From contig JARGNO010000011.1 in assembly GCA_029213165.1 (NCBI GenBank), positions 38,045-86,777 of the forward strand: a stretch of 48,733 nt of DNA, written 5' to 3'. The position numbers and the translations under genes are program-made. This DNA is from Minwuia sp. Lineage in GTDB: Bacteria; Pseudomonadota; Alphaproteobacteria; Minwuiales; Minwuiaceae. The notes under the pieces were generated by a model, which made no database searches, was not told the DNA's origin, and saw nothing but the letters and a program-made list of their open reading frames with translations. Every line of letters starts with the position of its first letter. Positions within the stretch are counted from its first letter, which is position 1. Below are positions 25,691 through 33,582 of the stretch, in pieces.

Positions 25691-27532
25691 TCAGTCGGCC
25701 GCTTCGATGCCCGACAGCGCGGCCCGGTCCTGGTCGAACTGCAGCTTGGCGAGGCGGGCATACAGCCCGTCCTGCTTCATCAGTTCCGCATGGGTGCCGC
25801 TGGCGACGACGCAGCCACGGTCGATGACAACAATGCGATCAGCCTTCAGCACTGTTGCCAACCGGTGAGCGATCACCAGGGTCGTGCGTCCGCGCATCAG
25901 CTTGTCCAGTGCCTGCTGCACCATGCGCTCCGATTCGGCGTCCAGAGCCGAGGTCGCCTCATCAAGCAGCAGGATCGCCGGATCACGCAGGATCGCACGG
26001 GCAATGGCAATGCGCTGGCGCTGGCCACCGGAAAGACGCTGGCCGCGCTCTCCCAGTTCCGTGGCATAGCCTTCCGGCAGGCGATCCAGGAATTCTGCGG
26101 CACCGGCTGCCTGCGCCGCGGCATGTACTTCCGCATCCGTGGCTTCAGGGCGACCGTAGCGGATGTTCTCCATTGCAGAGGTGCCGAACATCACGGCGTC
26201 CTGTGGCACCATCCCGAAGCGCTTTCGAACTTCGGAAGGATCGGCGGTGGTGATATCCACACCATCCAGCGTGATGGTGCCGGTATTGGGATTGTAGAAC
26301 CGCAGCAGCAACTGGAACACGGTCGACTTGCCCGCGCCGCTTGGCCCGACCAGCGCCACGGTCTCGCCGTTCTTCACGTCCAGTCCGAAGCCGTCCAGGG
26401 CAGCGACCTCGGGTCGTGAGGGATAGTTGAAATGGATATCGGTGAGGGTGAGCCGTCCCTCCGGCTTGTCAGGCAGGGCGGCGGGGTTGGCGGGAAGGCC
26501 GATTTCGGGCACCACCTGGGACAGCTCGATCAGCCGCTCCGTCGCACCGGCCGCGCGTTGCAGGTCGCCCCACATCTCTGAAAGGGTGCCGACCGACCCG
26601 GCGACGACGATGGCGTAAAACACGAAGGCCGTCAGTTCACCGCTCGACATGGTTCCATCGGCCACATCGGTGGCACCAAGCCAGAGCACGGCGTCGATGG
26701 CCCCGAAGATCAGCAGGATGATGACGGCGGTCAGCCAGGCGCGCACGGCAATCCGCTTCCGCGCCACGGCAAAGGTTTCACTGACCGCGTCGCTGAAACG
26801 CTTCCTCTCGAATTCCTCCTGCGTGAAGGCCTGCACGGTCTGGACCGCGTTCAGACTTTCCTCCGCCCGCGCATTGACCGCTGCCACCTTGTCCTGGCTC
26901 AACCGCGACAGCTTGCGCAGGCGGCGCCCGAAGAAGATGATCGGCACCACGACGATGGGCACCATGGCCAGCACCAGTCCGGCCAGCTTCGGACTGGTGA
27001 TGATCAGCATCGCCAGTCCGCCGATGAACATCAACAGGTTGCGCAGCGCCATGGAGGCGCTGGAGCCGACAACCGTCTGGATCAGTTCCGTATCCACGGT
27101 CAGGCGGCTCATCACCTCGCCGGTCTTGGTCTGCTCGTAGAAGTGGCGGTCCAGGCCGATGACATGGCGGTACACGGCCTTGCGGATATCGGCGACAATC
27201 CGTTCCCCCAGCCAGGTGACCGTGTAGTAGCGCGCAAAGGTAAAGGCGGCGAGCAGGCTGAAGACGCCGAACAGGGCGATGAAATATTCGTCCAGCAACT
27301 GTCCTTCCGACGTCCCGAATCCGTTGTCGACCATCCTTCGGACCGCCTGGCCGATGGCCAGTGTCGCTGCGGCAGCCCCGGTCAGGGCGATGACCGCGAA
27401 CATGATCTGCAGGCGATAGGGCCGCGCGAACGGCATCAGCCCGCGCAGGGCGCTGATCTTCTTTGGCTTCGGGCGCCCGGATTTCTCGTCATTGGTCTGA
27501 CCCTGGTCAGTCGAAACGGTTTCTTCCGTCAT
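25691..27532 (-). CDS. ABC transporter, fused permease and ATPase (MsbA/ABCB type)
   Basis: A 613-residue half-transporter with six membrane helices in the N-terminal half (about 40-325) and an ATPase domain (about 360-600). The ATPase has Walker A GPSGAGKST, the Q-loop MVPQD, signature LSGGQRQR, Walker B ILLLDEATSALD and the switch His in IAHRL. Such homodimeric exporters carry lipids, peptides or drugs out of the cytoplasm; the cargo is unknown. ATG 27532 has GGGGCG upstream; a longer open frame to 27616 lacks support. The N-terminal 30 residues are charged and probably cytoplasmic. A small zinc-ribbon gene diverges from it about 295 bp away. Confidence 0.9.
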   Translation of the reverse strand: MTEETVSTDQGQTNDEKSGRPKPKKISALRGLMPFARPYRLQIMFAVIALTGAAAATLAIGQAVRRMVDNGFGTSEGQLLDEYFIALFGVFSLLAAFTFARYYTVTWLGERIVADIRKAVYRHVIGLDRHFYEQTKTGEVMSRLTVDTELIQTVVGSSASMALRNLLMFIGGLAMLIITSPKLAGLVLAMVPIVVVPIIFFGRRLRKLSRLSQDKVAAVNARAEESLNAVQTVQAFTQEEFERKRFSDAVSETFAVARKRIAVRAWLTAVIILLIFGAIDAVLWLGATDVADGTMSSGELTAFVFYAIVVAGSVGTLSEMWGDLQRAAGATERLIELSQVVPEIGLPANPAALPDKPEGRLTLTDIHFNYPSRPEVAALDGFGLDVKNGETVALVGPSGAGKSTVFQLLLRFYNPNTGTITLDGVDITTADPSEVRKRFGMVPQDAVMFGTSAMENIRYGRPEATDAEVHAAAQAAGAAEFLDRLPEGYATELGERGQRLSGGQRQRIAIARAILRDPAILLLDEATSALDAESERMVQQALDKLMRGRTTLVIAHRLATVLKADRIVVIDRGCVVASGTHAELMKQDGLYARLAKLQFDQDRAALSGIEAAD

Positions 27533-27827
27533 GTCGCCCCGCGATGAATCCCATGCTGCTCGCGTCCTTCCCGGTCGCGATGGCCGGACACTACTGCCGA
27601 CACGCCGGGACGCCAAGGGGGGCGCGTGGTCGCGGCAGTGGTCAGCGTCACGCTTTCCATGATCTTCGACCAGGCCTTCAACTGATCAGGAAGTCGCGTG
27701 AGTGGCGTATTGATTCGGAACTGATACCCGAAAATGTTACATTCGGATGAAGAGGCGACATACAGGATGATGTGCGACGTTGTGGAGGGGTCCAGACATC
27801 GCAAGGAAATCGTCCAGGGGGGCAAGT

Positions 27828-28031
27828 ATGGCATTCAGACGCTGTGAATCGTGTGAGGGACTGGTCGCAAGCAGGGCCGTCATGTGCCCGCACTGTGATA
27901 TTGCCCTGCCAGACACCACACTTCTGATGCAGAAGCCCAGCCAGGCATCTGGATTTGGCGGCTGGATCACGCTGCTGTTCACCCTGGTTGCTGTCGTGAT
28001 GCTTGCCGATATCACGGGTTTGCTGAACTGA
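27828..28031 (+). CDS. Small zinc-ribbon membrane protein, function unknown
   Basis: A 67-residue protein with an N-terminal zinc-ribbon half pair, CESC (6-9) and CPHC (20-23), and a single hydrophobic C-terminal segment (about 44-63, GGWITLLFTLVAVVMLADI). The layout predicts a membrane-anchored cytoplasmic zinc knuckle. GGGGGGC before ATG 27828 is a good ribosome-binding site, and the four cysteines make a chance frame unlikely. It diverges from the ABC exporter and faces acyP. I do not recognise a named family. It may be a regulator or adaptor, but nothing in the context decides this. Confidence 0.62.
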   Translation: MAFRRCESCEGLVASRAVMCPHCDIALPDTTLLMQKPSQASGFGGWITLLFTLVAVVMLADITGLLN

Positions 28032-28053
28032 GCGAACTTGCGCAGGAATTCGG

Positions 28054-28079
28054 CTGAAACACGCAGGCGACCGTTTCAG
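28054..28079. terminator. Weak hairpin between convergent genes
   Basis: A perfect 7-bp inverted repeat, CTGAAAC-N12-GTTTCAG, overlaps the end of acyP and follows the zinc-ribbon gene stop. There is no U-tract after it on either strand, so it is a poor intrinsic terminator; it may still help separate the two convergent transcripts. Confidence 0.3.
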
Positions 28080-28375
28080 ATCGTGTCGCGCTGGCGGAAT
28101 CCGGTCGGCAGGGGATCGGGCAGGGGGCCGGGCTGGCCGATTGCCTGTTCCACCTTCGCTGCCGGTGGGCCCTTGCGGCAGCGGCGCAGCAGTTCGTTGA
28201 TCTGGCGCCCTTCGCCGACCATCTGGGCTTCGACCGTGCCATCCAGCCGGTTGCGGACCCAGCCGTTGACACCCAGTTCCGCCGCATTGCGGCAGGTGAA
28301 GCCGCGAAACCACACGCCCTGCACACGCCCGTGAAACACGACATGCAGGGCGCTGAGGCGGGACGGTTCGCTCAT
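28076..28375 (-). CDS. acyP: Acylphosphatase
   Basis: A 99-residue acylphosphatase that hydrolyses carboxyl-phosphate bonds in small acyl phosphates. The signature GRVQGVWFRGFT contains the catalytic Arg24, and the second active-site residue is Asn42 in GWVRNRLDGTVEA. Family members are about 90-100 residues. ATG 28375 has GGAG 9 nt upstream; a start at 28390 is possible. The C-terminus (FRQRDTI) is standard. It diverges from dapF across 123 bp and faces the zinc-ribbon gene. Confidence 0.92.
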   Translation of the reverse strand: MSEPSRLSALHVVFHGRVQGVWFRGFTCRNAAELGVNGWVRNRLDGTVEAQMVGEGRQINELLRRCRKGPPAAKVEQAIGQPGPLPDPLPTGFRQRDTI

Positions 28376-28498
28376 GTTTGCGGGCTCCATGACAGCGGCC
28401 TTGCTCTGCAACATGGACAGAACGGGGTTCGGGGCCATATAGAACCCCTCAAACCCCGCGTGACAACCGCCTGGAAGGCGCGATTGCGACTTTGAATC

Positions 28499-29338
28499 AT
28501 GGAACCCTTGCCCTTCATCAAGATGCACGGTCTCGGCAACGATTTTGTCGTGCTGGATGCCCGTCGGCAACCGGTCGAACTGACGCCCGGGATCATTCGG
28601 GCCATTGGCGACCGGCGGCATGGTGTGGGCTTCGACCAGTTGCTGACCCTGATGCCGAGCGACAGCGCAGCCTGCTACATGCGTATCGACAATTCGGATG
28701 GTTCATCGGCCGGCGCCTGTGGCAACGGCACCCGCTGTGTGGGGCGCCTGCTGCTGGAGGAAACCGGCGGCAGCGTCGTCGATATCGACAGCCCCGGCGG
28801 ACGCTTGCAGGTTTCCGGCGCGGGAGAGGGGCTGTTCACCGCCCGGATGGGGAAGCCCCGCTTCGACTGGCGGGAAGTTCCCCTGGCACGCGAGATGGAC
28901 ACGCTGCATCTCGACCTGACGGTCGGCGATCTTTCTGATCCGGTGGCCGTATCCATGGGCAATCCGCATGTCGTGTTCTTCGTTGCGGATGCAGAGGCCG
29001 TGCCGCTGGCCGACATCGGTCCGACAATCGAGAACCATGAACTCTTCCCCGACCGGGTGAACCTCTCCGTGGTCAGTCAGCGCGCCGATGGCAGCTTCCG
29101 CCTGCGTGTGTTCGAACGCGGTGCAGGCATTACTTCGGCCTGTGGATCAGGCACCTGCGCGACCTATGCCGCGGCACGGGCGCGGGGTCTGGTCGATGGG
29201 CCTGTGCGGATTGATCTGGATGGCGGACCGCTCTGGATGGACATGGATGCGGATGGTGCCGTGCTGATGACGGGCGCGGCCAGCCTGAGTTTCCACGGCA
29301 TCATTGATCCCGGTGTGCTGGAAGGCGCAGCGGCATGA
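28499..29338 (+). CDS. dapF: Diaminopimelate epimerase
   Basis: DapF converts LL- to meso-diaminopimelate for lysine and peptidoglycan synthesis. The 279-residue protein has both catalytic cysteines in duplicated loops, Cys74 (ACGNGTRC) and Cys215 (ACGSGTC), and the opening FIKMHGLGNDFVVLD. The length is normal. It opens a plus-strand run: its stop overlaps mtaB by 4 bp (ATGA), followed by ftsY, an order common in alphaproteobacteria. dapE of the same pathway is at the other end of the window. Confidence 0.96.
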   Translation: MEPLPFIKMHGLGNDFVVLDARRQPVELTPGIIRAIGDRRHGVGFDQLLTLMPSDSAACYMRIDNSDGSSAGACGNGTRCVGRLLLEETGGSVVDIDSPGGRLQVSGAGEGLFTARMGKPRFDWREVPLAREMDTLHLDLTVGDLSDPVAVSMGNPHVVFFVADAEAVPLADIGPTIENHELFPDRVNLSVVSQRADGSFRLRVFERGAGITSACGSGTCATYAAARARGLVDGPVRIDLDGGPLWMDMDADGAVLMTGAASLSFHGIIDPGVLEGAAA

Positions 29339-30579
29339 GCGGGCCGGAAATTGTCACCTTCGGCTGTCGCCTGAACGCCTGGGAGGCGGAGGTGATGCGT
29401 GGTCACGCCAGCATTGCCGGCCGCGATGACGTCATCGTCGTCAATACCTGCGCCGTGACCGCCGAGGCGGAACGCCAGGCCCGACAGGCGATCCGGCGCC
29501 TGCGCCGGGAGCGTCCGGAGGCGGAGATCGTGGTCACCGGCTGCGCGGCACAGATCGCACCGCAGACCTGGGGCGGGATGCCGGAGGTCGACAGGGTTGT
29601 CGGCAACCGTGAGAAACTGGACCCTGGGGCCTTTGCCCGGGGCACGAACGACCCCGTGCTGGTTCAGGACATCATGCAGGTCAGCGAGACCGCCGGGCAT
29701 CTGATCGAGGGCTTTGACGGGCGCGCGCGCGCATTCCTGCAGGTCCAGAACGGCTGCGACCATCGCTGTACCTTCTGCATCATCCCCTTCGGGCGCGGCA
29801 ACTCGCGTTCCGTGCCCATCGGGGTCGTGGTTGATGAGGCGCGCAAGCTGGCGGCGCAGGGGGTGCGGGAGATCGTGCTGACCGGCGTCGATATCACGTC
29901 CTACGGTCCTGACCTGCCGGGGCAGCCGACCCTGGGGCAATTGTGTCGGCGCCTGCTGGCCATGGTGCCGGAGATCGCGCGGCTGCGCCTGACGTCCATC
30001 GACCCGGTCGAGGTCGATGCTGACCTCTGGCGACTGATAGCAGAGGAGCCGCGCCTGATGCCCCACCTGCACCTGTCGCTTCAGGCCGGTGATGATCTGG
30101 TGCTGAAGCGCATGAAGCGCCGCCACAGCCGCGACGATGCGATCCGGTTCTGCGCCGAAGCCCGGCGTCTGCGGCCCGGCATTGTCTTCGGCGCTGATCT
30201 GATCGCCGGGTTCCCGACCGAAACCGATGAGATGCACCTGAATTCCTGTCGCCTGGTGGAAGAATGCGATCTGACGTGGTTGCACGTGTTTCCCTATTCG
30301 GAGAGGCCCGGAACGCCTGCGGCGCGTATGCCTGCGGTGCCGAAGCCGGTGCGGAAACAGCGTGCGGCGGCCTTGCGGGCGCTGGGGGGAATGGCCGCGT
30401 CGCGGCACCTGGCATCACAGGTCGGCCAACCGGTGGAGGTTCTGGTGGAGACCGCGAACAAGGGGCACTCGGCCCACTTCGCCAGTGTTCAACTGCTGGA
30501 TGAGGCGATTCCCGGACAGATTGTCCGGGCCGAAGGTGTCGATGTTGCGGGCGAGACCCTGCAGGCGAGGGCAGCCTGA
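29335..30579 (+). CDS. mtaB: tRNA t6A37 methylthiotransferase MtaB
   Basis: MtaB is a radical SAM enzyme that adds a methylthio group to t6A37 of tRNAs reading ANN codons. The 414-residue protein has the N-terminal UPF0004 domain with cluster cysteines Cys11, Cys39 and Cys70, the radical SAM triad Cys141, Cys145 and Cys148 (CDHRCTFC), and a short C-terminal TRAM-like region. FGCRLNAWEAE and NTCAVTAEAERQARQ fit MtaB rather than MiaB. It overlaps dapF by 4 bp and shares one base with ftsY (TGATG), so the three are translationally coupled. Confidence 0.93.
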   Translation: MSGPEIVTFGCRLNAWEAEVMRGHASIAGRDDVIVVNTCAVTAEAERQARQAIRRLRRERPEAEIVVTGCAAQIAPQTWGGMPEVDRVVGNREKLDPGAFARGTNDPVLVQDIMQVSETAGHLIEGFDGRARAFLQVQNGCDHRCTFCIIPFGRGNSRSVPIGVVVDEARKLAAQGVREIVLTGVDITSYGPDLPGQPTLGQLCRRLLAMVPEIARLRLTSIDPVEVDADLWRLIAEEPRLMPHLHLSLQAGDDLVLKRMKRRHSRDDAIRFCAEARRLRPGIVFGADLIAGFPTETDEMHLNSCRLVEECDLTWLHVFPYSERPGTPAARMPAVPKPVRKQRAAALRALGGMAASRHLASQVGQPVEVLVETANKGHSAHFASVQLLDEAIPGQIVRAEGVDVAGETLQARAA

Positions 30580-31514
30580 TGGCGGATCAGGAGCGCAAGG
30601 GCTGGTTCGGTCGCCTGAAGGATGGGCTGAAACGCTCGACGGGGCAGTTGACCGGCAGCATCAGTGCCGTCTTCACACGGCGAAAGCTGGACGATGAGGC
30701 GCTGGAGGATCTGGAGGAGATCCTGATCCGTGCCGATCTGGGGGTCCAGGCGGCGGCGCGCATCACGACCGAGATCGCGAAGGGGCGCTACGACCGGGAC
30801 GTCACGGACGAGGAAGTGCGTGGCGCGCTGGCGGATTCGGTGGCTGCAACCCTGAGACCCGTGGCGCTGCCCCTGGAACTGGATGACGGCCGCCAGCCGA
30901 ACGTCGTGCTGGTGGTTGGCGTCAACGGCGTCGGCAAGACGACGACCATCGGCAAGATAGCGCATCACCAGCGGGAGATCGGGCGCAAGGTCGTGCTTTG
31001 TGCCGGTGACACCTTTCGCGCGGCGGCCATTGACCAGTTGAAGATCTGGGGCGAGAGGACCGGCGCGGAAGTCGTGGCACGTGACAGTGGTGCCGATTCT
31101 GCCGGTCTCGCCTTCGATGCCCTGAAGCGCGCGCGGGAAGTCTCGGCTGATCTGCTGCTGATCGATACGGCGGGGCGTCTGCAAAACAAGGCCAACCTGA
31201 TGGCAGAGCTGGAGAAGATCGTACGGGTGCTGAAGAAGCAGGATGAGACCGCTCCACATGCCGTGCTGCTGGTACTGGATGCCACCACGGGACAGAACGC
31301 GGTCAATCAGGTCGAGGTCTTTCGCGATGTCTGTCAGGTAACGGGTCTGGTGATGACCAAGCTGGATGGCTCCGCGCGCGGCGGTGTGCTGGTCGCGGTG
31401 GCAGAGAAATTTGGCTTGCCCGTCCACTATGTCGGCGTCGGAGAGCAGGCGGAGGATCTGAGGCCATTCGATGCTGACGATTTTGCCCGTGCGCTCTGCG
31501 GCGTTGCCGACTGA
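30579..31514 (+). CDS. ftsY: Signal recognition particle receptor FtsY
   Basis: FtsY is the membrane-associated GTPase that receives SRP-ribosome complexes. The 311-residue protein has the N domain (about 1-95) and the G domain with GVNGVGKTTTIG (G1), DTFRAAA, DTAGR (G3) and TKLDG (G4). The acidic A domain of E. coli FtsY is missing, leaving only a short basic, amphipathic start (KGWFGRLKDGLKRS) as a probable membrane anchor; this short form is common in alphaproteobacteria. It shares a base with the mtaB stop. Confidence 0.95.
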   Translation: MADQERKGWFGRLKDGLKRSTGQLTGSISAVFTRRKLDDEALEDLEEILIRADLGVQAAARITTEIAKGRYDRDVTDEEVRGALADSVAATLRPVALPLELDDGRQPNVVLVVGVNGVGKTTTIGKIAHHQREIGRKVVLCAGDTFRAAAIDQLKIWGERTGAEVVARDSGADSAGLAFDALKRAREVSADLLLIDTAGRLQNKANLMAELEKIVRVLKKQDETAPHAVLLVLDATTGQNAVNQVEVFRDVCQVTGLVMTKLDGSARGGVLVAVAEKFGLPVHYVGVGEQAEDLRPFDADDFARALCGVAD

Positions 31515-31519
31515 AGGTG

Positions 31520-31969
31520 ATGCCGGAAACCGTGCACGGGACGGCGGTGGCACTGGCAGGGGCCGGTGTGTTGCTTCGTGGGGCGTCCGGGGCCGGAAAG
31601 TCCGACCTGGCGCTGCGACTTCTCGGCGAAGGCTGGCAGATGATCGCCGATGACCGGGTTCTGCTTTCGCGCCAGGGCGCTGATCTGATCGCAACCGCCC
31701 CAGCCGTGCTGACCGGAATGCTGGAGGTACGTGGTGTTGGCGTGATCAGACTGGACCACGTCCAGCACCTTGATGCTGCACCACTTCGACTGGTCGTCGA
31801 TCTTGTTCCCGCCCGGCAGGAGATCGAGCGTATGCCGGAGCCGGAATTTTTCAACGATGCGGGTATCGAGTTGCCCCTCATCCGGCTATACCCCTTCGAG
31901 GCTTCCGCGGCCGCGAAATTGACGATGGCACTGGCCGTGGCGCTGAACCGGGACAAGCGAGTGGAATGA
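31520..31969 (+). CDS. hprK: Short-form HPr kinase/phosphorylase
   Basis: HprK phosphorylates or dephosphorylates a regulatory Ser of HPr. The 149-residue protein contains only the catalytic C-terminal domain, typical of alphaproteobacteria, with P-loop GASGAGKS (21-28) and the MIADDRVLL motif where the catalytic Asp sits. The N-terminal domain of the Firmicutes enzyme is absent. ATG 31520 has GAAGG nearby; GTG 31517 is a possible in-frame alternative. It follows ftsY by 5 bp and overlaps rapZ by 4 bp. Its substrate HPr is encoded at 33304. Confidence 0.9.
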   Translation: MPETVHGTAVALAGAGVLLRGASGAGKSDLALRLLGEGWQMIADDRVLLSRQGADLIATAPAVLTGMLEVRGVGVIRLDHVQHLDAAPLRLVVDLVPARQEIERMPEPEFFNDAGIELPLIRLYPFEASAAAKLTMALAVALNRDKRVE

Positions 31970-32859
31970 CCCAGAACATGACCGAACATGTTGAGAAGGA
32001 TGAACTTCTTCTCGTGACCGGGCTCTCCGGAGCGGGCAAGAGTTCGGCTTTGAAGATGCTGGAAGACATGGGCTGGGAGGTTGTGGACAACCTGCCGCTG
32101 TTCCTGCTGCCAGCCCTGCTCGGGCGGGACGGTGGAACGCAGGATGATGGCAAACGCCGCTGCCTTGCCGTCGGCATCGACAGCCGTACGCGTGACTTCG
32201 ATCCCGATCAGCTCGACCTCCAGCTCACGGCGCTGCGCCAGACGGGCGAGATCAATGTCCGCTTCTGCTTCTTCACCTGCGATGCGGATGTCTTGCAGAA
32301 CCGGTTCACGGAGACCCGGCGGCGCCATCCCATGGCGTCGGACCGGACAGTGGCCGACGGAATCCGTGTCGAGCAGGAAATGTTCGGCGGATTGCGGGAC
32401 CGGGTTGACCGCGTGGTGGACACGACCGCGCTGTCGCTGCCGGACCTGCGGGAACACCTGCGCCGTCTGTTCGACCTCGGCGACGAACAGCGGACACAGA
32501 TCCATGTCATGTCCTTCTCCTTCCGGCGCGGGCTGCCGAGGGCGGCAGACCTGGTGTTCGATGTCCGGTTTCTCGACAATCCCTACTATGTCCCGGAACT
32601 TCGCGAAGGCACCGGTCTCGACACCCGGGTGCAGGATCACATCGCTGCCGATCCGGGCTGGAAGCCGTTCATCGGGAAGCTTGATGACATGCTCGCCTTC
32701 CTGCTGCCGCGTTACGCCAGCGAGGGAAAGTCGTATCTGACAATTGCAATTGGTTGCACAGGGGGGCGTCACCGCTCCGTCTTCACGGCGGAGCAGATCG
32801 CTGCACGCTTGCGTGGAGATGACACTCGTGTGACCGTTCGCCATCGTGACCTGCCTTGA
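31966..32859 (+). CDS. rapZ: RNase adapter protein RapZ
   Basis: The 297-residue protein has the N-terminal Walker A (TGLSGAGKSSALKMLED), the FCFFTCD-x-DVLQNRFTETRRRHP region and the C-terminal RNA-binding domain with SFSFRRGLP, FDVRFLDNPYYVPELR and IAIGCTGGRHRSVFTAE. In E. coli RapZ controls glmZ decay and amino-sugar synthesis; in alphaproteobacteria the gene sits in the PTS block, as here. The overlap with hprK (ATGA) indicates coupling. EIIA follows 40 bp later. Confidence 0.94.
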   Translation: MTQNMTEHVEKDELLLVTGLSGAGKSSALKMLEDMGWEVVDNLPLFLLPALLGRDGGTQDDGKRRCLAVGIDSRTRDFDPDQLDLQLTALRQTGEINVRFCFFTCDADVLQNRFTETRRRHPMASDRTVADGIRVEQEMFGGLRDRVDRVVDTTALSLPDLREHLRRLFDLGDEQRTQIHVMSFSFRRGLPRAADLVFDVRFLDNPYYVPELREGTGLDTRVQDHIAADPGWKPFIGKLDDMLAFLLPRYASEGKSYLTIAIGCTGGRHRSVFTAEQIAARLRGDDTRVTVRHRDLP

Positions 32860-32899
32860 ACGGCAGGATCGCCAACAGGGCAAACGGAGACAGGAACCG

Positions 32900-33307
32900 A
32901 TGATTGGCATGGTTCTGGTGACGCATGGTCGATTGGCGGAGGAATTCATTGCCGCGACCGAGCACGTGGTGGGGGCGCAGGAGAATGTTCGCGCCATATC
33001 CATCGGGCCGGACGACGACATGGAACAGCGCCGCAAGGACATCATGGAAGCGGTGGCGGCAGTCAATGACGGCAAGGGTGTGGTCCTGCTGACCGACATG
33101 TTCGGTGGCACCCCGTCCAATCTGGCCATATCGATGATGGACCAGGGTGAGGTCGAGGTGATCGCGGGCATGAACCTGCCGATGCTGATCAAGCTTGCCA
33201 CGGTGCGGGAGAAGTCCACCCTGCGGGAAGCTGCGGCCATCGCGCAGGAGGCCGGGCGAAAATACATCAACGTCGCATCGCAGGTACTCAACGGGGGCGA
33301 TCAGTGA
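32900..33307 (+). CDS. PTS EIIA component, mannose family
   Basis: A 135-residue EIIA of the mannose type. The phosphoacceptor His9 lies in VLVTHGRLAEEF, and LTDMFGGTPSN and EVIAGMNLPML follow the family pattern. In alphaproteobacteria this protein is a phosphorylated regulator and not part of a sugar carrier: no EIIB, EIIC or EIID gene is present here. GGAGACAGG lies before ATG 32900. It overlaps the HPr gene by 4 bp (GTGA). EI-HPr phosphate likely ends on this His. Confidence 0.92.
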   Translation: MIGMVLVTHGRLAEEFIAATEHVVGAQENVRAISIGPDDDMEQRRKDIMEAVAAVNDGKGVVLLTDMFGGTPSNLAISMMDQGEVEVIAGMNLPMLIKLATVREKSTLREAAAIAQEAGRKYINVASQVLNGGDQ

Positions 33308-33582
33308 CGACGCGGGTCGTGAGGCGGCTCACCATCTGCAATGAGAAGGGGCTGCACGCGCGCGCGGCGGCCAAGTTCGTGACCTGCGTTGCCGCCTGGG
33401 ACGCCCATGTCACGGTCGAGAAGGACGGAACGTCGGTAACCGGCGATTCGATCATGGGGTTGATGATGCTTGCCGCATCGAAGGGGACGGAGATCTGTGT
33501 CACTGCCGAGGGGCAGGATGCGGAGGAGGCCGTCGGGGCGCTCGGCGACCTTGTGTCGGGACGTTTCGACGAAGGCCGTTGA
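33304..33582 (+). CDS. ptsH: Phosphocarrier protein HPr
   Basis: A 92-residue HPr that passes phosphate from EI to EIIA. The active His18 lies in GLHARAAAKF and the regulatory Ser49 in GDSIMGLMMLAAS, the target of HprK. The start is GTG 33304 overlapping the stop of the EIIA gene. The C-terminal helix EEAVGALGDLVSGRF is normal. It overlaps EI by 4 bp. It could also be called NPr because of the regulatory context, but the Ser49 site fits HPr controlled by HprK. Confidence 0.93.
   Translation: MTTRVVRRLTICNEKGLHARAAAKFVTCVAAWDAHVTVEKDGTSVTGDSIMGLMMLAASKGTEICVTAEGQDAEEAVGALGDLVSGRFDEGR

Noticed and set aside
31303-33291. A 662-codon open frame on the minus strand
   Set aside because: It lies opposite ftsY, hprK, rapZ and the EIIA gene, all with clear motifs. 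Long antisense frames are expected in GC-rich DNA.
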